Positions 58,524 through 64,000 of a stretch of 64,000 bases of DNA are shown piece after piece (within the stretch, counting starts at the first letter, position 1; each line of letters starts with the position of its first letter). The notes beneath the pieces are model-generated. The model did not search any database and was not told the DNA's origin. It saw only the letters and a list, made by a program, of their open reading frames with translations. The DNA is from Limnoperna fortunei. Taxonomy: Eukaryota; Mollusca; Bivalvia; Mytilida; Modiolidae. Position numbers and translations under genes: made by a program. Location of the stretch: positions 46,139,599-46,203,598 of the forward strand of contig OX104125.1 of NCBI GenBank assembly GCA_944474755.1. Reading direction: 5' to 3'.

Positions 58524-59462
58524 CTATTGGAGCTCGGAAGCCTTTACCCATGAATTGAACGTCTTGGGATAGCCTCGCCATTTGACGTAGACTTCCCGTT
58601 CTCCTTGCCGGGTGCGTCGCCGCAAGATCCTTTCGATGCGAAAGAGTTCCTGGGTGGTCTTCTGGAGCTCAGGCTCGTAGAAAGATCCCTGAATCTCCTC
58701 GTCGTTGAGGTCCTTGAGACGATACGTGGGCGGTTGCGTTCCTAAGACCGTGGATACGGTGAAGACTTCTTCGGTCCAGCGTGGAGTATATCCTTTCTCG
58801 AACACGCCTTTCTTCTTGGTGATTCGGACCTTATCGCCAACATTGAATCGCAGGGGTTGCATGGGAGGGAGATCTCCGTAAAGGTTCCAGAAGACTTTGG
58901 TTTCGTTCTCCTTCTGACTGGCGGCAGTGGGAGTCATCTTGATGGAGCGGTGCTTGGTGGTATTATACTGATGAACCAGATCGCTTAGCACATCGATATA
59001 GGTTCGCGTGGAGTTGGCGGAAAAGTACTTGAACATCTTCTCCTTCATGGTGCGGTTCCAACGCTCCACGACGCTCGACTTCTCTTCGTTTTCGGTGGAG
59101 TAGAGCTCGACGTCATGCTTCTGGAGAAGCGCCTTCACCTCCTTGTTGTAGAATTCCGTTCCTTTGTCCGTCCATAGCTTCTTGGGGATGCGAGACTTGA
59201 AGACCGCATGGAAGGCGTCGCGCACCGTAGTCCCCTTCTTATCCCTGAGCGGCACTAGCCACCCATACTTGGAGAAGACATCGATGATGCTCAGGATGAA
59301 CTTATGGCCTTTGTTGTCTCGGGAAAAGGCACTCATATCCACGAGATCGGCCGCCCAGGTTGCATCTATTCCACCCACCACCACGCGACGCTTCTGAAAT
59401 TTGCGGCGGATTGGCTTGTGCAGTTCCTCGGCTAGTTCGTCCGACCAAACGAGGGTTTTTTT
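58524..59462 (-). CDS. INT: Retrovirus-type integrase with C-terminal chromodomain
   Basis: This enzyme inserts Polinton DNA into the chromosome. Counting from the GTG at 59384, the catalytic triad is Asp13 (TWAADLVDM), Asp73 (LWTDKGTEF) and Glu107 (SVVERWNRTMKEKM), with 33 residues between the last two. An SH3-like basic segment follows (about 180-235), then a chromodomain at about 245-286 (FRIERILRR, then VYVKWRGYP and NSWVKASEL), which may steer insertion to particular chromatin. The frame is open back to 59462, where it begins inside an A9 run right after a TAA. No ATG precedes the first catalytic Asp, and the N-terminal HHCC zinc domain is not seen. The frame is the -1 continuation of the upstream phospholipase gene, so it may be made as a fusion by frameshifting; alternatively a base is missing from the A run. 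Confidence 0.93.
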   Translation of the reverse strand, partial: KKTLVWSDELAEELHKPIRRKFQKRRVVVGGIDATWAADLVDMSAFSRDNKGHKFILSIIDVFSKYGWLVPLRDKKGTTVRDAFHAVFKSRIPKKLWTDKGTEFYNKEVKALLQKHDVELYSTENEEKSSVVERWNRTMKEKMFKYFSANSTRTYIDVLSDLVHQYNTTKHRSIKMTPTAASQKENETKVFWNLYGDLPPMQPLRFNVGDKVRITKKKGVFEKGYTPRWTEEVFTVSTVLGTQPPTYRLKDLNDEEIQGSFYEPELQKTTQELFRIERILRRRTRQGEREVYVKWRGYPKTFNSWVKASELQ

Positions 59463-59947
59463 TTAACCCCCAATCCAAATCGCGCTTTGGTACCGATGAT
59501 GGGCTTGACGATGCTACGGTCCAGGCGTTCGCGTGCGGTGGGGTCGGAAATGGCATCGAGGGAGGACAGCATGGTCGCGTCGCTGATGGAGTTGCGCGAG
59601 GCTGTGTCCTTATGCCTGGCGTAGCAGAGATCGTGGTGATACGCGGCCTCATCCACTCGATTGATGGGTTTCGACCAATCCTTGGGGGTACCATCGGCGT
59701 TCAGCCGCTTGGCGAGGTTGGTCCCAGGTCCGGTGAAATTGTGGCCTGGAAGGTGCATCTCTATGGGTAGTCGGTTGATCAGGTGGTTCATGAACCCAGT
59801 ACCCTCCACGGACCGGATGAACTGAGATTTCCTAGAACCGCATACGGCGCAGATACCCACCTTCCTCCGTCGTCCGTTGCTGGTCGGGATCACTCCGCGG
59901 CTATTCGTCTCGGTCTTCGTTTTGCACTTCAAACAGTACATTCCCAT
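59432..59947 (-). CDS. Zinc-ribbon plus parvovirus-type phospholipase A2 protein
   Basis: The 171-residue protein has two parts. A zinc ribbon occupies residues 5-36 (Cys5, Cys8, Cys33, Cys36) and resembles the DUF5679 type found in large DNA viruses. A phospholipase A2 core follows, with the calcium loop FTGPGTNL at 71-78 and the catalytic pair His105-Asp106 in VDEAAYHHDLCY. The loop and pair match the PLA2 of parvovirus VP1, which hydrolyses membrane phospholipid during entry; PLA2-like domains are also reported in Polinton/adintovirus proteins (from memory). A virion role is therefore plausible. The last residues pass through an A9 run (59456-59464) and stop at 59432, overlapping the integrase frame by 31 bases. 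A second ATG (codon 3) could also serve as start. Confidence 0.85.
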   Translation of the reverse strand: MGMYCLKCKTKTETNSRGVIPTSNGRRRKVGICAVCGSRKSQFIRSVEGTGFMNHLINRLPIEMHLPGHNFTGPGTNLAKRLNADGTPKDWSKPINRVDEAAYHHDLCYARHKDTASRNSISDATMLSSLDAISDPTARERLDRSIVKPIIGTKARFGLGVKKKPSFGRTN

Positions 59948-59960
59948 TTATATATATAAA
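59948..59960. promoter_or_regulatory. 13-bp divergent start region with TATATATATAAA
   Basis: Only 13 bases lie between the ATG of the phospholipase gene (minus strand) and the ATG of the ATPase (plus strand). The gap is pure A/T, so a TATA-like element must serve both directions or sit inside a coding region. Confidence 0.6.
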
Positions 59961-60722
59961 ATGGACGTTGAAGATATTTCGTATAACGAGTCCACCTCGA
60001 CCAGGTGCAATCACTACCTTCTCCCGCAGCGATCAATCCGAGGCTTAATCATAGGCAAGTCGGACTGCGGCAAGACGACGCTGCTGAATAACCTCCTCTT
60101 GCGCGAAGGGTGGTTAGACTACGATCAACTATACGTCTTCGGAAAATCGCTCCACCAACCCATCTACCAGCTGCTGCGGCGGGCGCTGGAAAGGGGATTC
60201 TCGAAGGACGATATCCGAGAAATACTCTCCATCAAGGATAGATGCCCCTACCCATTGATCGATGTGGTGGAAGTACTGAATCACTCGCCTAACCCTGGCG
60301 GTATCGAAGCCTTCTTCTTTGAGCATGGAGACGATGTGCCAGACCCCCGCGAACTCGATCCCACCCGCAAGAATCTCATGATCTTCGACGACTTGATGAT
60401 GAGCAAGCAGAGTAAGTGTGAAGATTACTACGTGAGAGGTCGTCACAACAACGTGGACTGCTTCTACCTCTGCCAAAACTATTTCAAGCTACCCCGGCAA
60501 TCGATCCGTGAAAATACCAACTTCATCTGCCTCTTCGAGCAAGATGCTAAGAACCGCGAGCACATCCGTCGCGATCACTGCAATGACCTCACCAAGGAGC
60601 AGTTTGACGTCCTTTGCGACCGCTGCTGGTCCGAACCTTACGGATTCATGACGATCGACCTCACGAGTCCCAAGGCGGCTGGAAAATATCGATACAAATT
60701 AGAAGAGTTCTATTTAGTCTAA
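59961..60722 (+). CDS. ATP: FtsK/HerA-type (A32-like) genome-packaging ATPase
   Basis: The 253-residue product is the motor that would drive DNA into the capsid. Walker A is at 32-39 (GKSDCGKT) and Walker B at about 138-144 (NLMIFDDL, acidic pair Asp143-Asp144). Further on, CQNYFKLPRQSIRENTNF is the region with sensor and Arg-finger-like residues typical of Polinton and A32-like ATPases. The start at 59961 was chosen because it follows the TATATATAAA string directly and the first residues (MDVEDISYNE) lead into the fold. A more upstream in-frame start would overlap the divergent gene. The length is usual for the family. Confidence 0.93.
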   Translation: MDVEDISYNESTSTRCNHYLLPQRSIRGLIIGKSDCGKTTLLNNLLLREGWLDYDQLYVFGKSLHQPIYQLLRRALERGFSKDDIREILSIKDRCPYPLIDVVEVLNHSPNPGGIEAFFFEHGDDVPDPRELDPTRKNLMIFDDLMMSKQSKCEDYYVRGRHNNVDCFYLCQNYFKLPRQSIRENTNFICLFEQDAKNREHIRRDHCNDLTKEQFDVLCDRCWSEPYGFMTIDLTSPKAAGKYRYKLEEFYLV

Positions 60723-60731
60723 GATAAAATC

Positions 60732-61484
60732 ATGAACCACGAATCTTTGATGGATCAGATCGAGCAGAGGGAGCGCATGATCAAGCTGGAACCTATCTTT
60801 TTGCTTAATCATATACTGCTGGAGTACGAATCTTGGGTGGAGCAGATCGAGCTGGAGTTAGGTAGACCACCAACCACCGTCGAGCTACAGATCATGCTGA
60901 AGAGTCCTTTAGGTGCCCCTGAGTTTAAGTGGGAGTTTGAGGATTACCTCAAGAATAGGTGCGAGTGCCGAACGGAGATCGGAGACCCCAGCGATGTATA
61001 CCCACTCTGCGGCTTCTGCCAGGACCTACCTACGGAACTCAGAGAGAGTCTCTGTCATCCTCATGAAATGGTATGGTCACCGAACACAAAGTCATCTTAC
61101 TGTATGAAGAGTGGTCATCCTCATGAAATGGTATGGTCACCGAACACAAAGTCATCTTACTGTATGAAGTGTGGAATGGAGCCAACGAGACCTATGTTCG
61201 ATGAAGCAGATTTTGATACACTGAATGCTCGTCGCCATAACGGGGTGAGAAACCCTGCCAGATCCCTTCAACCTCCATGTTCAGTCAAAACGACCCGTGG
61301 ACACCAATGCACATTCCCATGCCAGCCGGGTAGCGATAAATGCAGAAGGCACTTGAATCCTTCAAGGATCGACCCTTATCAGCTTCCTCCACGCTGGCAG
61401 TCGATATTCAAACGCTCTCCAACGCTTAGGGGGCGTTCCGTCAAACGCTCTCGAACGCTTAGGGGCGTTCCGTCGAACGCTTAG
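60732..61484 (+). CDS. Cysteine-rich Polinton protein with DUF5763-like finger (function unknown)
   Basis: The 250-residue protein was not recognised as a whole. Its N-terminal ~80 residues are helical and acidic. The middle has a Cys/His-rich block whose 20-residue unit (HPHEMVWSP, then SSYCMK) occurs twice through an exact-period 60-bp duplication at about 61,055-61,174; the first copy has Ser where the second has Cys. Near the end is a C-x9-C-x10-C-x2-H cluster (Cys183, Cys193, Cys204, His207) that resembles the DUF5763-type small zinc finger and a similar cluster near the polymerase N terminus. The C terminus (RSPTLRGRSVKRSRTLRG) is encoded by the hairpin array and is strongly basic. It starts 9 bp after the ATPase stop. 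A nucleic-acid-binding role is a guess from the fingers and the basic tail. Confidence 0.7.
   Translation: MNHESLMDQIEQRERMIKLEPIFLLNHILLEYESWVEQIELELGRPPTTVELQIMLKSPLGAPEFKWEFEDYLKNRCECRTEIGDPSDVYPLCGFCQDLPTELRESLCHPHEMVWSPNTKSSYCMKSGHPHEMVWSPNTKSSYCMKCGMEPTRPMFDEADFDTLNARRHNGVRNPARSLQPPCSVKTTRGHQCTFPCQPGSDKCRRHLNPSRIDPYQLPPRWQSIFKRSPTLRGRSVKRSRTLRGVPSNA
61055..61174 (+). repeat. 60-bp in-frame tandem duplication
   Basis: Two adjacent 60-bp units containing CATCCTCATGAAATGGTATG are almost identical, differing mainly by TGT/AGT at a Cys codon. Near identity means a recent event. Confidence 0.93.
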
Positions 61485-61568
61485 GGGCGTTCCGTCAAAC
61501 GCTTAGGGGCGTTCCGTCAAACGCTCTCGAACGCTTAGGGGGCGTTGGACCAAACGCTCGGGGGCGTT
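61411..61568. repeat. Array of six AACGC-loop-GCGTT hairpins
   Basis: Stem pairs AACGC and GCGTT enclose a TTAGGG-like 6-7-base loop at 61421-61437, 61454-61469, 61476-61491, 61498-61513, 61530-61546 and 61553-61568. Extra half sites (AACGCTCT) lie at 61411, 61445 and 61520. Spacers carry CCGTC or CTCG strings. The first three overlap the end of the cysteine-rich gene; the rest lie just upstream of the next start. Confidence 0.9.
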
Positions 61569-61584
61569 CAACAGCGATCAACGC

Positions 61585-61596
61585 TATAAATAAATG
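61585..61596 (+). promoter_or_regulatory. Junction motif TATAAATAAATG before the 279-residue gene
   Basis: Identical to the string at 57928-57939, here without an upstream stop codon in use. This shows that the motif is kept even when it does not have to end a gene. Confidence 0.7.
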
Positions 61597-62433
61597 ACAT
61601 TCATTAAGATCACCGACCCCAAGCAACGTGAGGCGCTCGCTAGGGAATTGCAGGATCTCAAGCGAAGTATTCAGACTAGCAATATGCAGCATCGCCTCGA
61701 CAATATCGGACTCGACCGCGACCTCGCCAGGATGTTCAAGCCCGTGGTGGAAGCTCAAAAGGAAGCGGCCTCGCAGATCACTAAAACGATCGAGGAACTG
61801 CCTGCGCCGATGCCTGCGCTACCTTCCCCAACCGATTTAGCCCATCCATTAGCCATTGAACCACCTCAAGACATCCGCCTAGGCCCCCGGGCGACTCAGT
61901 ATCTGCAGCTCAGCATGACTCCAGCAGCCGACCATACCTTTGGATTGAGGGTAGAGGACGATACCATCATGATCGGAAGTCGGCCAGTCACCTTCGATGG
62001 AGATGATATCTTCGTCGATGGCGTGCGCCACAAGGGAACCCCCGGTCTTTGGGAGCTCATTGTCAAGAAGCGCCCAGAATCGTTCGATCCCGAAGATTTG
62101 ATGACCTATGGAGATATCCTGCGAACCTCGGGTGCCATGTACCAAGGAAACTCCGTTCTCTCGCGGACCCCCAAGTCGAGCCGAAGTTACAAATGGAAGG
62201 AGATCGTTTCTCATCTCTACCGGCAAGACAGACATGGCTCCGGACTCCAAACGGTATTCTTACCGAAAGACCTCGATTCGTTGATAGATCGCCTCGAACT
62301 TTGCGCCGCCGCCTATAAGGCTGGTAATAATGGGGTGCGCAACGAGATGGTGGCCATCCTCGATGCTATGAGGACGTTCGGTCACATCGACGACTCCTAT
62401 TACAGAGAACTCCATCGCAGCCTTCTCCTATAA
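61594..62433 (+). CDS. Conserved Polinton protein of unknown function (279 aa)
   Basis: The N-terminal third (residues 1-75) is predicted helical with heptad-like spacing (LARELQDLKRSIQ, then ITKTIEEL), followed by a Pro-rich linker (LPAPMPALPSPTD). The central domain has the string DDIFVDGVRHKGTPGLWEL (about 136-156), which resembles proteins of unknown function that often accompany animal Polinton genes; that similarity is from memory. The C-terminal part is helical (DSLIDRLELCAAAYKAG). No catalytic motif was seen. Its place next to the core-like and capsid genes suggests a virion or assembly protein. The gene ends CTATAA in the next junction motif. Confidence 0.75.
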   Translation: MTFIKITDPKQREALARELQDLKRSIQTSNMQHRLDNIGLDRDLARMFKPVVEAQKEAASQITKTIEELPAPMPALPSPTDLAHPLAIEPPQDIRLGPRATQYLQLSMTPAADHTFGLRVEDDTIMIGSRPVTFDGDDIFVDGVRHKGTPGLWELIVKKRPESFDPEDLMTYGDILRTSGAMYQGNSVLSRTPKSSRSYKWKEIVSHLYRQDRHGSGLQTVFLPKDLDSLIDRLELCAAAYKAGNNGVRNEMVAILDAMRTFGHIDDSYYRELHRSLLL

Positions 62434-62447
62434 ATAAATATACGATG
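62429..62447 (+). promoter_or_regulatory. Junction motif TATAAATAAATA plus spacer before the 133-residue gene
   Basis: TATAAATAAATA contains the upstream stop (62431-62433). The ATG follows after a few bases at 62445. Confidence 0.6.
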
Positions 62448-62846
62448 CCATTGTTGATTAAGCACGGATATCGTCGAAAATACGTCGTCGGCGGGCGGGG
62501 GCTATTCGATACGGTCGCTAACTTGGCCGGACGCATATTCACCTCCTCAGCCGCGAAGACCTTGGGAAGCAAGGCCATGAGCGCCGCCACCAATGCCGCC
62601 CTGAAAGGGGTTGAAAAGGGGGCCTCCAAAGCTGTGGACTATATGATCGATAAGGCGACCTCCAAACCTCGCAACCTCGTCAAGCCAAGTAACCCCACGA
62701 TGACTCCCCATCAGCAAGCTCGGTTGAGCAATCTGATCTCGGGAAATAATTCCACGATGACCTCCCATCAGCAAGCCCGGCTGAACGATCTAATTTCTGG
62801 AAGTGGTATTGCCACAATTCACGACTTCGTCCGCCGCTATAAATAA
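62445..62846 (+). CDS. Small basic virion-core-like protein with protease site
   Basis: The 133-residue protein begins with a short basic leader, then Val-Val-Gly-Gly at 14-17, close to the adenain consensus ([MIL]-x-Gly-Gly). A Gly-Leu-Phe motif follows and then an Ala/Lys-rich amphipathic helix (RIFTSSAAKTLGSKAMSAA and onward to about residue 70). This layout recalls the adenovirus core/cement precursors pX and pVI and comparable Polinton proteins. They are cut by the viral protease and bind DNA or membranes. The C-terminal part has a 19-residue unit (TMTxHQQARLxxLISG) repeated twice. Membership of the pX/pVI group is inferred from composition and position, not from clear homology. Confidence 0.65.
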   Translation: MPLLIKHGYRRKYVVGGRGLFDTVANLAGRIFTSSAAKTLGSKAMSAATNAALKGVEKGASKAVDYMIDKATSKPRNLVKPSNPTMTPHQQARLSNLISGNNSTMTSHQQARLNDLISGSGIATIHDFVRRYK

Positions 62847-62857
62847 AATATATCATG
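62838..62857 (+). promoter_or_regulatory. Junction motif TATAAATAAAATATA before the capsid gene
   Basis: The upstream stop codon TAA (62844-62846) lies inside the string, and the capsid ATG is at 62855. Confidence 0.6.
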
Positions 62858-64000
62858 TCAAACATTCTCGACATCGTCGAACCCCTAGCTTTCGATGAAA
62901 GCCTCCAAGAATATCAAGTCCACGAATACGAACCTCAAGCCGGGGCTCAACTGAATAACGCCGGTGCTGAAATACGCATCAATATTGAGACCCAGGATCT
63001 CTTCCTTCATCCCGCTGAGAGTTACCTTTTGGTGGAAGGAAGGCTCCAGAAGAATGATGGGACCGCCTATGCCAATGCGGATCTCGTCTCGCTCGCCCAC
63101 AACGGTATCATGTATCTGTTTCGAACCATCACTTACAGGCTCTCCGGTCAACAGATCGAGCACATCAACGACCCTGGCATCGCCACCACCATGCTAGGGA
63201 TGCTGACCTATCCCGACGATTTCTCCAAATCTCAAGGTCTCAACCAACTGTGGTTCAAGGATTCCACCGCTATCGCCGCCGCAGAGAACTCCGGTTTTGC
63301 AATTCGCCACGGGTATACCATCGTCAAACCTGCCAACAAGGGGTCGTTCTCCTTCGCCATTCCCCTGAAGCACATCTTCGGCTTTGCGGACGACTACGAT
63401 AAGATCGTGTACGGGTTCAAGCATGAACTGTCTCTCGTGCGCGATTCGGATGCCAATGCCGTTCTGAGGGCTGCAGCCGTCAATGACCCGGCAAGAATCA
63501 TCCTGAGTAAGATCTCCTGGTTCATTCCCCACGTCACCCCCTCCGATCAGGAGAAACTGCGGTTGTACAAGACCATCCAGAGCAAGGGTAAAATCGATTG
63601 CGGTTTCCGAATGCGACAGTGCGATTCCATAGCCGTCCCCGAAACGTCTCAGTTCAACTGGCGGTTGACAGCCAAGAGCGGTCGAGAGAAACCCAGATCG
63701 TGGCCTTTCAAACCGGCAAGAGCAACGACCAGACCCAAAATGCTGCCGTGTTCGACCACTGCCGCTTGCGAAACATCTACGTCACTCTCAACGCTGACCG
63801 CTACCCCGCCGTAGACTTTAATGCTGGTTTCACCCAAAATCGGACCGCTAGACTCTATAAGAACGCGGCAGATTTCCGGAAGAATTACTACAACATGGAT
63901 CCTCGCCACAGTAACTGCAACATAACACCCAACGACTACATCGACCTGTACCCACTGTTCGTCATCGACGTAAGTCATCAGTCCGAGCGGTTGAAAGAGT
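62855..64000 (+). CDS. MCP: Polinton major capsid protein (double jelly roll), frame break, runs off the window
   Basis: The product resembles the Polinton hexon-like capsid proteins that are often annotated in animals as F54H12.2-like. Recognisable parts are the N-terminal EYEPQAGAQLNNAG region, a beta-rich stretch (ESYLLVEGRL), YRLSGQQIEHINDPG at about residues 101-115, and FAIPLKHIFGFADDY. The frame from 62855 stays open to 63814, but the family-like sequence leaves it near 63,690-63,697, in a short C run. It continues in the -1 frame to the window edge with capsid-type strings such as NIYVTLNADRYPAVDF and TPNDYIDLYPLFVID. This fits the loss of one base, or a sequencing error. Many of these copies form the outer shell of the particle. 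The C-terminal half lies outside the window. Confidence 0.88.

Noticed and set aside
58524..59462. Retroviral or Ty3/gypsy pol fragment
   Set aside because: No reverse transcriptase, RNase H or LTR lies nearby, and the neighbours are Polinton genes. Chromodomain integrases are standard in Polintons.
59302..59770. Open frames of 130-136 codons overlapping the phospholipase and integrase genes
   Set aside because: They lie in other frames of well-supported genes and have no motifs.
63190..63978. Minus-strand open frames in the capsid gene
   Set aside because: They are shadows of the capsid coding sequence, which reads through in two consecutive plus-strand frames.

Overview
The window looks like a piece of an animal nuclear genome, most probably a bivalve mollusc. 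Bases 1 to about 52,200 are AT-rich and gene-poor, with spliced exons bounded by GT-AG. They are full of tRNA-derived SINEs with (AAAC)n or (ATCA)n tails, short DNA transposons and minisatellites. The species call rests on the general look of these repeats and on the receptor gene; no species marker is visible.

Host part. One gene is recognised: a seven-transmembrane receptor of the CCAP / neuropeptide-S / vasopressin-like group, on the + strand from 27,464 to 48,670. Six exons join in phase and give 333 residues from TM1 to a short C tail; the first exon, with the start codon and extracellular N terminus, was not found. The 3' end of the TM4 exon, with its splice donor, is repeated in tandem in the next intron. 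The rest of the host part holds about 20 recognisable copies of one SINE family, a second SINE with a perfect 12-bp target duplication, three Harbinger-type MITEs with 3-bp duplications, a ~290-bp repeat family, a decayed Tc1/mariner transposase, several foldback palindromes and an exact 213-bp inverted duplication.

A minisatellite of 23 units, spaced at exactly 44 bp, fills 52,191 to 53,194. Directly after it the sequence turns GC-rich and densely coding: this is the left part of a Polinton/Maverick (adintovirus-like) element that runs off the right end. Its order is: protein-primed family B DNA polymerase (+), adenain-type protease (+), fibre-like coiled-coil protein (+), chromodomain integrase (-), zinc-ribbon/phospholipase A2 protein (-), packaging ATPase (+), cysteine-rich protein (+), conserved protein of unknown function (+), small basic virion-core-like protein (+), and double-jelly-roll major capsid protein (+, incomplete). 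Together these cover replication (polymerase), integration (integrase), capsid building and maturation (capsid protein, protease, core protein) and genome packaging (ATPase). The phospholipase is a domain known from parvovirus capsids.

The element has several features of its own. A TATAAATAAATG-type string, often containing the upstream stop codon, marks most gene junctions. Only 13 bp separate the two divergent starts. The phospholipase and integrase frames meet at a run of nine A in a -1 relation, and the integrase has no ATG ahead of its catalytic core. Six small AACGC/GCGTT hairpins lie before one gene. There are also frame breaks in the capsid and fibre genes and an 8-bp duplication at the polymerase start, so this copy is either starting to decay or carries indel errors.
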